Origin: Cellulomonas sp. Root485
Lineage (GTDB): Bacteria > Actinomycetota > Actinomycetes > Actinomycetales > Cellulomonadaceae
DNA length: 64,000 bases
NCBI RefSeq assembly: GCF_001426705.1
Contig: NZ_LMFC01000001.1
Location: forward strand, 1,081,354 to 1,145,353
Direction: 5' to 3'
Of the stretch, positions 16,162 to 23,621 are shown piece after piece. Both the position numbers and the translations under genes were made by a program. Every line of letters starts with the position of its first letter. The stretch's first letter is position 1. Below the pieces are notes generated by a model. The model made no database searches, was not told where the DNA came from, and saw only the letters and a program-made list of their open reading frames with translations.

Positions 16162-17034
16162 ATGTCGGAGCCAGCCCTCGTCGTCTCGGCGCTCACCCTC
16201 TTCCCGGTGAAGTCGTTCGCCGGCGCCCCGATGACGTCGATGGAGCTCGAGATCGCAGGCCCGCGAGGCGACCGCCGCTGGATGGTCGTCGACGAGCACG
16301 GCTCGACGCTCACCGCCCGCAGCCACCCGCGCATGCTCGCCGCCCGGGCGACGTCGTACGACGGCGGGGTGCGCCTGCGAGCCGATGGTCTGCCGACGCT
16401 CGACGTGGCCGAACCGGCGGGGCCGCCCGACGTTCCCGTGCAGCTCACGCGCCTCGACACCGCGACGCGTGCGGGCGACGAGGCCGACGCGTGGGTCTCG
16501 GAGCTCCTCGGGCAGCGCGCGAGCCTCGTCTGGCTGGACGACCCGGCCCGCCGGGGGATGGCGGAGAAGCACGGCGGGACGCTCGCGGACCCGCTCGCCC
16601 TCACCGACACCGGACCGGTGCACGTGACCTCGACGGCGTCGCTCCGCCGCCTCGACGCGTGGGCCGCCGAGCTGCACGACGAACGGGTCGCCCGCGCCGT
16701 CGAGAAGGGCGACGAGGCGCCCGCTCCCCGCACCGCTCTCGACATGCGACGGTTCCGGCCCAACCTGGTGGTCGACGGCGACCTGGAGCCCTTCGTCGAG
16801 GACGGCTGGGCGACGCTGGTGGTCGGGGACGTCGAGCTGAGGTTCGCCGACCACTGCGGGCGGTGCGTCCTGACCACGATCGACCCGGACACGCAGGCCA
16901 AGGGCAAGGAACCCCTCGCGTCGCTGGCCCGGCACCGGCGGCGCGACGGCGAGGTCTGGTTCGGCATCCAGATGGTCCCGGTGCGGGGCGGCGTCGTCAC
17001 GGTCGGCGACCGCGTCGAGACGTCGGACCGGTAG
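16162..17034 (+). CDS. MOSC domain protein (YcbX/mARC-like)
   Basis: 290-residue protein with the N-terminal MOSC beta-barrel (LTLFPVKSFAGAPM, GDRRWMVVDEHG) and a C-terminal MOSC domain carrying DHCGRCVLTTIDPDT. That cysteine (about residue 236) is the expected molybdenum ligand in mARC/YcbX-type enzymes, which reduce N-hydroxylated bases. No C-terminal ferredoxin domain is present, unlike E. coli YcbX. It lies just after nirK but has its own predicted leaderless promoter, so co-function with Nar through molybdenum cofactor is only a suggestion. Confidence 0.88.
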   Translation: MSEPALVVSALTLFPVKSFAGAPMTSMELEIAGPRGDRRWMVVDEHGSTLTARSHPRMLAARATSYDGGVRLRADGLPTLDVAEPAGPPDVPVQLTRLDTATRAGDEADAWVSELLGQRASLVWLDDPARRGMAEKHGGTLADPLALTDTGPVHVTSTASLRRLDAWAAELHDERVARAVEKGDEAPAPRTALDMRRFRPNLVVDGDLEPFVEDGWATLVVGDVELRFADHCGRCVLTTIDPDTQAKGKEPLASLARHRRRDGEVWFGIQMVPVRGGVVTVGDRVETSDR

Positions 17035-17037
17035 CGT
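17032..17037 (+). promoter_or_regulatory. -10 element TAGCGT overlapping the MOSC stop codon
   Basis: The TAG stop of the MOSC gene is also the start of a TAGCGT hexamer that lies 7 nt before GTG 17045 of the Nif3-like gene. This decides the downstream start in favour of 17045 over the in-frame GTG at 17036. Confidence 0.6.
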
Positions 17038-17044
17038 GCGCCAC

Positions 17045-18214
17045 GTGACCTCACCGGCCCTGGCGGACGTCGTCCGGCTGCTCGAGCGCCGCTACCCGCC
17101 GTCCACGGCCGAGTCGTGGGACGCGGTCGGCCTGGTCACCGGCGACCCGACCCAGCCCGTCCGCCGCGTCCTGTTCGCCGTCGACCCCGTGGCCACCGTC
17201 GTCGACGAGGCGACAACCTGGGGCGCCGACCTCGTGGTGACGCACCACCCGCTGCTCCTGCGGCCGGTGCACTCCATCGCGGCCACGACGTTCAAGGGCG
17301 CCCTCCTGCACACGCTCGTCCGCTCCGGCACCGCCCTGTACACCGCGCACACCAACGCCGACGCGGCGACCGGGGGAGTCAACGACGCCCTGGCCGCGGC
17401 GCTCGGCCTCGTCGACACGGTGCCTCTCGATCCCGTACCCGCCGAGGCCCTGGACAAGCACGTGGTGTTCGTCCCCGTCGCGGACGCCGAACGCCTGGTC
17501 GACGCGCTCGCAGCCGCGGGCGCGGGAGCGATCGGCGAGTACACGCGCTGCGCGTGGACGTCGACCGGCCAGGGCACGTTCACCCCGTCCGACGCCGCGT
17601 CGCCCACCATCGGCTCGGCCGGCGAGGCGTCGCACGTGGTCGAGGCGCGCGTCGAGATGGTGGCCCCGCGCCGCCTGCGCTCGTCGGTCGTCGCGGCCAT
17701 GCGCACCGCCCACCCGTACGAGGAGCCGGCCTTCGACGTGCTCGAGCTCGCCCCGTGGCCCGGCTCGACCGGCACCGGCCGCGTCGGCACGCTGGCGGGA
17801 CCGACGACGCTGCGCGCGTTCGCGGCCACCGTCGCCGCCGCGCTGCCGGCGACCGTCCAGGGCGTGCGGTTCGCGGGCGATCCCGACGGTCGGGTCGAGC
17901 GCGTCGCGGTGGTCGGTGGGTCGGGCGACTCGTTCTTCGACGCCGTCCGCGCCTCGGGCGCAGACGCCTACGTGACGGCCGACCTGCGCCACCACCCGAC
18001 CTCCGAGCTGCGCGAGCGCGCGGACCACGAGGGCTCAGCCACGCCCTACCTCGTCGACGTCGCCCACTTCGCCTCCGAGTGGCCGTGGCTCGCCCTCGCG
18101 GCCCACGCCCTGGAGCAGGACGCCGCCGCCGCGGGCACTACGGTGGAGACCCGCGTCAGCACGGTGAGCACCGACCCGTGGACGGGACGCGTCGCGAGCC
18201 CGGAAACCGCATGA
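17045..18214 (+). CDS. Nif3-like dinuclear metal centre protein
   Basis: 389-residue member of the Nif3/YqfO (GTP cyclohydrolase I type 2 homologue) family, forming hexameric rings with a two-metal site. Metal-binding motifs are visible: VVTHHPLLLRPV (about residues 60-71), YTAHTNADAATGGVNDALA, and later DLRHHPTSE and DVAHFASEW. The middle insertion (about residues 140-250) with AHPYEEPAFDV is the PII-like YqfO domain. Start chosen as GTG 17045 from the TAGCGT spacing. It is followed by the zinc-ribbon and phosphatase genes, as in other Actinobacteria. Exact enzymatic role is not settled for the family. Confidence 0.92.
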   Translation: MTSPALADVVRLLERRYPPSTAESWDAVGLVTGDPTQPVRRVLFAVDPVATVVDEATTWGADLVVTHHPLLLRPVHSIAATTFKGALLHTLVRSGTALYTAHTNADAATGGVNDALAAALGLVDTVPLDPVPAEALDKHVVFVPVADAERLVDALAAAGAGAIGEYTRCAWTSTGQGTFTPSDAASPTIGSAGEASHVVEARVEMVAPRRLRSSVVAAMRTAHPYEEPAFDVLELAPWPGSTGTGRVGTLAGPTTLRAFAATVAAALPATVQGVRFAGDPDGRVERVAVVGGSGDSFFDAVRASGADAYVTADLRHHPTSELRERADHEGSATPYLVDVAHFASEWPWLALAAHALEQDAAAAGTTVETRVSTVSTDPWTGRVASPETA

Positions 18215-18248
18215 AGCCTCACACCACAGCACCGCCGGAAGGACACCC

Positions 18249-18995
18249 GTGACGACTGCACCCGCAGCGGACCAGCGCCGACTGCTCGACGTCCAGGCCC
18301 TCGACACCCGCCTGGACCAGATCGCCCACAAGAAGCGCACGCTGCCGGAGCTCGCGCGGCTGACCGAGCTGGGCTCGCAGGTCACCGACCTGCACACCGC
18401 CCTGGTCACGTCCCAGACGGCTGTCAGCGACCTGCAGCGTGAGCTGCGCAAGGCGGAGGCGGACGTCGAGCAGGTGCGGGTGCGTGCCGCGCGCGACCAG
18501 GCCCGGCTCGACTCGGGCACCGGCAGCCCCAAGGACCTCCAGGCGCTGCAGAGCGAGCTCGTCACCCTCGGGCGGCGTCAGGCGGAGCTCGAGGAGGTCG
18601 AGCTCGACGTCATGGAGCGGCTCGAGGCCCACGAGAAGGCGCTCGCCGAGGTCACGACCGCGCACGAGTCGCTCGCCGAGAAGCGTGCCGGGGTCGAGGC
18701 GGAGCGTGACGCCGCGTATGCCGCGCTCGACGCCGAGGCGGAGACGGTCCGCGCCGAGCGCGCGACGGCCGTCGACGGCCTGGACGCCGGGCTGGTGACG
18801 CTCTACGAACGCCTGCGCGCCCAGCTGGGCGGCAAGGGTGCCGGTGCCCTGCGCGGGCGACGGTGCGAGAGCTGCCGGCTCGAGCTCAACCCGCTGGACG
18901 TCGAGGCGATCGTCAAGTCCCCGGAGGACCAGGTGGCGCGCTGCGAGGAGTGCGGCCGCATCCTCGTGCGCCTCCCCGAGCCCGCGAAGGGCTGA
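18249..18995 (+). CDS. Coiled-coil zinc-ribbon protein (CdsZ-like)
   Basis: 248 residues. Residues about 10-190 form a long heptad-rich, Lys/Glu/Arg-rich coiled-coil hairpin. The C terminus is a C4 zinc ribbon: CESC near residue 207 and CEEC near 235, followed by GRILVRL. It corresponds to the conserved actinobacterial C4-type zinc ribbon family (mycobacterial Rv2229c, from memory) next to Nif3 and the CobC-like phosphatase; the family has been linked to RNA or ribosome-related roles. Start GTG with GGAAGGA upstream. The three-gene order is conserved. Confidence 0.9.
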   Translation: MTTAPAADQRRLLDVQALDTRLDQIAHKKRTLPELARLTELGSQVTDLHTALVTSQTAVSDLQRELRKAEADVEQVRVRAARDQARLDSGTGSPKDLQALQSELVTLGRRQAELEEVELDVMERLEAHEKALAEVTTAHESLAEKRAGVEAERDAAYAALDAEAETVRAERATAVDGLDAGLVTLYERLRAQLGGKGAGALRGRRCESCRLELNPLDVEAIVKSPEDQVARCEECGRILVRLPEPAKG

Positions 18996-19040
18996 GCCGG
19001 GGAGTCGCGCGTCCGGCGGGGGAGCGACAGACTGCGAGTC

Positions 19041-19784
19041 GTGAGCGACGCCGCTGAACCGCTGAAGACCACCGCTGCCGACCCCGCGGGACGGGCACCG
19101 CGTCCGTCCGGGGCGGGTGTCCGGTTCGACGAGGAGCAGCCGGTGACGGTCGTGCTCGTCCGGCACGGCCAGACGACGATGACCGTCTCGCGCGGGTACT
19201 CGGGGTCCGGTGAGCCCGGTCCGCCCCTCGACGAGACCGGTCTGCGGCAGGCGCGTGACGCCGCCGACCTGGTCGACCGCGTCGGGCGGGACCTGTGGGG
19301 CGACATCCCGTACCCGAGCGAGATCATCGTCTCGCCCATGGTCCGCACGCAGCAGACCGGCGCCATCATCGCCGAGCGGCTCGGGCTGCCGGTCCGGACG
19401 GATGCCACGTTCCAGGAGGCGAACTTCGGGGAGTGGCAGGGGCTGACCGCCGAGCAGATCGAGGAGCGGTGGCCCGGTCAGCTGGAGCCGTGGCACACGA
19501 AGGCGGACCTGCGGCCGCCGGGCGGCGAGTCGATCGAGGACGTGGGCCGTCGGCTGCAGACCGGCCTCGACGCCTTGCTGGCCGAGGGCGTCGACCGGAC
19601 CGTCGTCGTCGTGAGCCACGCCGTCTCGATCCGCGCGGCCCTGGGCGTGACGATGGGCGCGCAGCCGTCGTCGTGGAGCCAGCTCCGGGTCGCGCCCGCG
19701 TCGGTGAGCATCGTGCGTCTCTTCGCGGACCGTCGCGACGAGATCGCCGTGGTGGGTGTGCCGAGCGAGGGCTGGTCGTCCTGA
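19041..19784 (+). CDS. Histidine phosphatase, homologue of RNase H/phosphatase fusion lacking RNase H
   Basis: 247-residue phosphoglycerate-mutase-type phosphatase. The catalytic motif VLVRHGQTTM lies at about residues 37-46; VSPMVRTQQTG, EANFGEWQG and VVSHAVSIRAAL supply the other active-site residues (Arg, Glu, His). In many Actinobacteria the orthologue at this locus is a bifunctional RNase HI/acid phosphatase. Here only a linker of about 33 residues precedes the phosphatase (RPSGAGVRFDEEQP), so the RNase H half is absent. It might dephosphorylate a cobalamin or sugar-phosphate intermediate; substrate unknown. Start GTG 19041 lies 7 nt after CAGACT. Confidence 0.88.
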   Translation: MSDAAEPLKTTAADPAGRAPRPSGAGVRFDEEQPVTVVLVRHGQTTMTVSRGYSGSGEPGPPLDETGLRQARDAADLVDRVGRDLWGDIPYPSEIIVSPMVRTQQTGAIIAERLGLPVRTDATFQEANFGEWQGLTAEQIEERWPGQLEPWHTKADLRPPGGESIEDVGRRLQTGLDALLAEGVDRTVVVVSHAVSIRAALGVTMGAQPSSWSQLRVAPASVSIVRLFADRRDEIAVVGVPSEGWSS

Positions 19785-19788
19785 CCGG

Positions 19789-20958
19789 TCAGCTCGTGGC
19801 AACGAGCGCGAGGGTGGCTGCCACGACCGTCAGCGGGGCGAGCAGGAGTCCCTGACGCACGATCGTGCCGGCGGGGACGTCGAGCATCACCGTGCGGCAC
19901 CGCTGCCACCACAGGACCGTCGCGAGCGAGCCCCACGGCGTGATCAGCGGGCCGACGCCCGTGCCGATCAGCAGCGCGGCGAGGCGCATCGGGTCGGTCC
20001 CGGCGGCCGGCTCGAGCGCCAGGTAGGCGGGCAGGTTGTTCATCGCGTTGGCCGCCAGCGCGCCCGTGGCGGCCACCTGGAGGAGCGCGCCCGGACCGTT
20101 GCCGGTGCCGGCGACCTGAGCGAGCAGCGCCCCGAGGCCTTGGGCGTGGGCCGTCGCGACGACGACGAAGAGCCCGAGGACGACGAGCAGCGTCCGCCAC
20201 GGCACCAGGTCCCGCGCGGCCACGGGGAGCTTCTGGTGCCGGGCGAGCGTCACTCCCAGCAGCACCACGGCCACCACGATCGCGGTGGGTGCCGTCGGTG
20301 CGCCGACGACGAACGCGACCGCGAGCACGCCGACCGCCACCGCGCACACCACCAGCAGGAGCCGGTCGCGCACCGGGTGCGGCGGCCCGGGGTCATAGGA
20401 CCCGCCCAGCGACCGCCGGTCGCGCACCGCGAGGACGACGACAGTGACCAGGATCGCCGCCAGCGCCGGCGCCCACATCAGGCCGAGGTAGCCGACGCCG
20501 TCCGCGCGCAGCAGGTGGTCGGCCAGCAGGTTGGTGAGGTTGGAGACCGGCAGGACGAGCGACGCGGTGTTGGCCAGCGCCAGCACCGCGAGCGCGAACG
20601 GCAGCGGCGGGGTGCGGGTGTGCCGGGCGAGGGCGATCACGACCGGCGTGAGCAGCACGGCGGTCGTGTCCAGCGAGAGGACGGCCGTGCTCACGGTCGC
20701 CAGGACGACGACGAGCCCCCACAACGCCCAGCGACGACCGCCCGCCACCCGTGACGCCAGCCCGGCGGCTGCGTCGAACAGGCCCGCGCCGGCGCACATC
20801 TCGGCGACGACGGTCAGTGCCGCGACGAACACCAGGATCGGCAGCGTCCGCTCGGCGAGCTCCCGTGCGTCGTCCGCGGGGAGTGCACCCGTGACCAGCA
20901 CCAGCACGGTCACGGCGACCGCGACGAGCCACCACGGCACGTGCCGACGGCGTGCCAC
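19789..20958 (-). CDS. ArsB/ArsP-superfamily-type anion permease (arsenite exporter-like)
   Basis: 389-residue ion transporter with about 11 helices, of the ArsB (IT) superfamily that exports arsenite/antimonite. Family segments are VLSLDTTAVLLTPVVIAL (about residues 95-112), ANTASLVLPVSNLTNLL and NAMNNLPAYLAL with GVGPLITPWGSLATVLW near the C terminus. GTG start immediately abuts the stop of the upstream yaaA-like gene (TGAGTG), so it is translationally coupled. No arsR or arsC gene lies nearby, so arsenic as the substrate is not supported by context. Confidence 0.8.
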   Translation of the reverse strand: MARRRHVPWWLVAVAVTVLVLVTGALPADDARELAERTLPILVFVAALTVVAEMCAGAGLFDAAAGLASRVAGGRRWALWGLVVVLATVSTAVLSLDTTAVLLTPVVIALARHTRTPPLPFALAVLALANTASLVLPVSNLTNLLADHLLRADGVGYLGLMWAPALAAILVTVVVLAVRDRRSLGGSYDPGPPHPVRDRLLLVVCAVAVGVLAVAFVVGAPTAPTAIVVAVVLLGVTLARHQKLPVAARDLVPWRTLLVVLGLFVVVATAHAQGLGALLAQVAGTGNGPGALLQVAATGALAANAMNNLPAYLALEPAAGTDPMRLAALLIGTGVGPLITPWGSLATVLWWQRCRTVMLDVPAGTIVRQGLLLAPLTVVAATLALVATS

Positions 20959-21738
20959 TCAGGCCACGACGAGCTCGAGCGTGCGCGCACCCCGCGTCGG
21001 CGCGCCGAGCTCGACCGCCAGCAGGGCGGTGCCGACGAGCTCGCGGGCAACCCGGGCGAGCGCCTCCGCGTCCTGGGGCGCGCGTCCGCGCCGGGTCAGC
21101 AGATGACGGGTGAGCACGCCGCGCGTGTGCTTGGCGTTGTGCGAGACGACCGACCGCTGACCGTCGAGCTCGCGCAGTACCCGCACCTGCACCCAGTCGG
21201 CCGACCGCGGCGGGTGCCACGCGGCCAGGTACGTCGCGGACCGGCAGTCGACCACCAGCTCACCGTCGGCACGCGCCTGGAGCTCGACCCCGAGCGCACC
21301 GCGCCACGCACCGGCCAGCGGCCCGATGCCCGGCAGGTCGGTGCCCATGGACAGGCGGTAGGCGGGGATCAGGTCGTCCGGCGCGACGAGACCCCAGAGC
21401 CCCGAGACGATCCGCACGCTCTCCGCCGCGCGCGCCCGGCCCGTCGGGGTGAGCCGGTCCAGACCGGCGGCGGCGTAGAGGACGCCCGAGTACACGTGCT
21501 TCGCCTCGCGCGTCGGGGCGGTGCGCAGGTGCACGTTCCGCGCGACCTCGGCGTCGAGGCTCGCGCCGACGCCCAGCACCTGCATGGCGTCGGCCGACGC
21601 ACTGACCTCGATGAGCGCGTCCAGCACCTTCTCCCGCACGGGGATCAGGCCGGGCGACGACAGGCTGTCGAGGTCGAGCTGAGGACCGCGGGCGCGCGGC
21701 GGCGTCTTGCCCTCGGAGGGCGGCAGGAGCACGAGCAC
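20959..21738 (-). CDS. yaaA: YaaA family peroxide stress protein
   Basis: 259-residue YaaA/UPF0246 protein. E. coli YaaA lowers intracellular free iron and DNA damage during peroxide stress and has a DNA-binding fold. Family signatures are the N-terminal LLPPSEGK, KHVYSGVLYAAAGLD, IPAYRLSMGTDLP and VDCRSATY, then VVSHNAKHTRG. GTG start lies 6 nt after a TACAGT -10 element, consistent with a leaderless mRNA. It directly precedes and is coupled to the ArsB-like permease. Confidence 0.9.
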   Translation of the reverse strand: MLVLLPPSEGKTPPRARGPQLDLDSLSSPGLIPVREKVLDALIEVSASADAMQVLGVGASLDAEVARNVHLRTAPTREAKHVYSGVLYAAAGLDRLTPTGRARAAESVRIVSGLWGLVAPDDLIPAYRLSMGTDLPGIGPLAGAWRGALGVELQARADGELVVDCRSATYLAAWHPPRSADWVQVRVLRELDGQRSVVSHNAKHTRGVLTRHLLTRRGRAPQDAEALARVARELVGTALLAVELGAPTRGARTLELVVA

Positions 21739-21744
21739 GCCTGA

Positions 21745-21750
21745 ACTGTA
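21745..21750 (-). promoter_or_regulatory. -10 element TACAGT for a leaderless yaaA transcript
   Basis: Minus-strand TACAGT 6 nt upstream of the GTG at 21738, with no Shine-Dalgarno sequence between. Confidence 0.6.
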
Positions 21751-21785
21751 GGCTCCGCGCGACGGTGCAGCGCGAGGAGGACCAG

Positions 21786-22169
21786 ATGGCGCACGTGAAG
21801 ATCTACGGCCGGCGCGACGTCTGGCAGGACCGCCGGGGATCGCTGTCGGACGCGGTGCACCGCGCGATCACCGGGACCTGGGGCCTCCCGGAGAGCAAGC
21901 GGTTCCACCGCTTCCTGCTCCTCGACGCCGACGACCTGGTGGCACCCCGCAGCAAGGACTACCTCGTGATCGAGATCCTCTGCTTCACCGGCCGCTCGCG
22001 CGAGGCTCGCCGCGCCCTGATCGCCGCGTTCTACGACGACGTCGCACCGACCCTCGGGCTGGCTGCCGACGACCTCGAGATCATCATCATCGAGAGCCCA
22101 CCGGAGAACTGGGGGATCCGTGGCGTCTCCGGCGACGAGCTGTCCCTGACCTACCGCGTGGACGTCTGA
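21786..22169 (+). CDS. Tautomerase-superfamily protein lacking the N-terminal proline
   Basis: 127 residues, similar to the Tautomerase_2-type family (SLSDAVHRAITGTWGLPESKRF near residues 19-40, VIEILCFTGRSREARRALIAAFY, ending in ESPPENWGIRG). Tautomerases act through Pro1 exposed after removal of Met. This protein reads Met-Ala-His-Val, so the catalytic base is missing unless another residue substitutes. The start is secure because GAGGAGG lies 5 nt upstream of the ATG. Its 3' end overlaps the convergent LuxR-like gene by 19 nt. Function unknown. Confidence 0.78.
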   Translation: MAHVKIYGRRDVWQDRRGSLSDAVHRAITGTWGLPESKRFHRFLLLDADDLVAPRSKDYLVIEILCFTGRSREARRALIAAFYDDVAPTLGLAADDLEIIIIESPPENWGIRGVSGDELSLTYRVDV

Positions 22170-22441
22170 ACCGACGGCCGCGGCACCTCCATCAGCCGCC
22201 GGCGCGACTGCTCCACCTCGGGCAGCCCGAGGTCTGCCGGCACGAGCCCTCGTGCTCGACCGACGGCCAGGGCCGACACGCGATCGGCCACCTCGAGCTT
22301 CATGTAGATCGAGCGGACCTGCGACTTCACCGTGTTCCGGGTGACGTACAGGGACGCGGCGATCTCGCTCAGCGTCAGGGGTAGGGCCAGGTGCGCGAGG
22401 ATCACACGCTCGCGCCGGGTCAGTCCGTGTGCAGTCTCCAT
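22151..22441 (-). CDS. Short LuxR-type HTH protein without sensor domain
   Basis: 96-residue protein consisting essentially of a GerE/LuxR DNA-binding domain: LTRRERVILAHLALPLTLSEIAASLYVTRNTVKSQVRSIY (given here as the span of residues 7-46), then MKLEVADRVSALAVGRARG. There is no receiver, PAS or ligand domain. It may be a stand-alone regulator, or the remnant of a longer one, since no upstream in-frame coding is visible. It lies between the tautomerase-like gene and rnpB. Targets unknown. Confidence 0.8.
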   Translation of the reverse strand: METAHGLTRRERVILAHLALPLTLSEIAASLYVTRNTVKSQVRSIYMKLEVADRVSALAVGRARGLVPADLGLPEVEQSRRRLMEVPRPSVQTSTR

Positions 22442-22507
22442 ACCCCTGGTTCGGTGCCGAACCTCGGATGGATGGGTGGCAGCTGCCGCCGAGTATGCTG
22501 GCGCCCG

Positions 22508-22893
22508 CGGATGAGTCAGTCAGGCGGCCGCGTCGAGCCCTCGGGCTCGCCGAGGAACGTCCGGGCTCCGCAGAGCAGGGTGGTGGGTAACACCCACCCG
22601 GGGTGACCCGCGGGACAGTGCCACAGAGAACAGACCGCCCGACCGGTCCGCCGGTCGGGTAAGGGTGAAACGGTGGTGTAAGAGACCACCAGCGTGCCGG
22701 GCGACCGGTGCGGCTAGGTAAACCCCACCCGGAGCAAGGTCAGACAGGGAGCGTTCGAGGGCTGCTCGCCCGAGCTCCCGGGTAGGCCGCTGGAGGCGTA
22801 CGGCAACGTGCGTCGTAGAGGGATGGCCGCCACTCGCGCAGTGCGGGCAACCGCGCGCGAGGACAGAACCCGGCGTATCGACTGACTCATCCG
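22508..22893 (+). ncRNA. rnpB: RNase P RNA (bacterial class A)
   Basis: Catalytic RNA of RNase P, which matures tRNA 5' ends. The 5' terminus (GGATGAGTCAG) pairs with the 3' terminus (CTGACTCATCC) to form P1. Conserved core elements are visible: the 5' GAGGAACGTCCGGGCTC block, GGGTGAAACGGTGG in the P10-P11 region, GTAAACCCC, and a 3' GACAGAACCCGGCGTATCG. About 386 nt, normal for a class A actinobacterial rnpB. The ends are placed from the P1 pairing and may be off by a few bases. Confidence 0.95.
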
Positions 22894-22911
22894 CTACTAG
22901 GCCGCTGACCT

Positions 22912-22926
22912 GCGGAAACGTTCCGC
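22912..22926. terminator. Short hairpin after rnpB
   Basis: GCGGAA / TTCCGC arms with a 3-base loop, 20 nt beyond the RNase P RNA end. Possibly part of its terminator, or processing context. Weak evidence by itself. Confidence 0.35.
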
Positions 22927-22980
22927 GACTCGTCTCGGAGCCGAGCATGTGAAGGACGTCCCCTTCGGGAGCGGCGATCG

Positions 22981-23193
22981 TCAGGACTCGCGCTTCGCAC
23001 CGCGTCGGCGGAACCAGATCGTCGTGGTCGTCATGACGACCGACGTGGCGGTGAGCCAGACCCAGACCGTCCGTGTGAGGATCGCGAAGACGACGACGGC
23101 TACCGCGAAGCCGGTGAGCACCCAGAGTGCTGGGAGCGACGGCGTCCAGAGCGGCAGCACGGTCGTCTTGGCGTTGGGCTTGGGGTCGGCCAT
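22981..23193 (-). CDS. Small two-helix membrane protein, unknown
   Basis: 70 residues from the ATG giving MADPKPNAK; an alternative ATG at 23208 adds five residues (MRRSV). No clear ribosome site favours either. Two hydrophobic stretches (residues about 23-38 and 40-57) are followed by a very basic tail FRRRGAKRES, predicting a hairpin membrane protein with cytoplasmic C terminus. It ends close to rnpB on the opposite strand. No family recognised. Confidence 0.6.
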   Translation of the reverse strand: MADPKPNAKTTVLPLWTPSLPALWVLTGFAVAVVVFAILTRTVWVWLTATSVVMTTTTIWFRRRGAKRES

Positions 23194-23621
23194 GACTGAT
23201 CGTCGCATCGGGTGCTCATCGTTGTGTGGGATATCGCTCTTCCGGTGAGTGGTGATCCCGCCTGGTCCTCGCTGCGCGCCACGCGCTCTGAGTGGTCTGA
23301 CGTGCGAAGACGCCCGCAGACTCGCTCAACGGTCCGCGGTGAGTCCGTCGACCCCTCCCCGGACCTAGGTCCCAGACGACGCCTGCGCAGGCGCGTCAGA
23401 CTTGACGTGATCCAGCGCCGAGGTTCCGGCGCTGGTCGGAACACGTCGGCAGAGCGTTGTCGTCGACTCGCGCCTTGGTCGCTGAGTCGGACGCCCGTGG
23501 GCTCCTCGCGGAGCCGGACGCTCATCGACGAACCCCACGTCACCACGGCTGCTCGCGAGCTCGTACCGCGTCCTGGGCAGCGTCGATCGTCCGCACCGAG
23601 CGGACCGCTGAAGGGAACGAC
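23194..23621. promoter_or_regulatory. Palindrome-rich leader of the LAXTG surface protein
   Basis: About 430 bases without a credible gene. Within 75 bases lie three symmetric elements: GGACCTAGGTCC (23361-23372), a 14-bp palindrome with core GCCTGCGCAGGC (23380-23393) and a hairpin CCAGCGCCG/CGGCGCTGG (23412-23420 with 23427-23435). They could be operators or a structured 5' untranslated region of the surface-protein mRNA. Confidence 0.4.
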
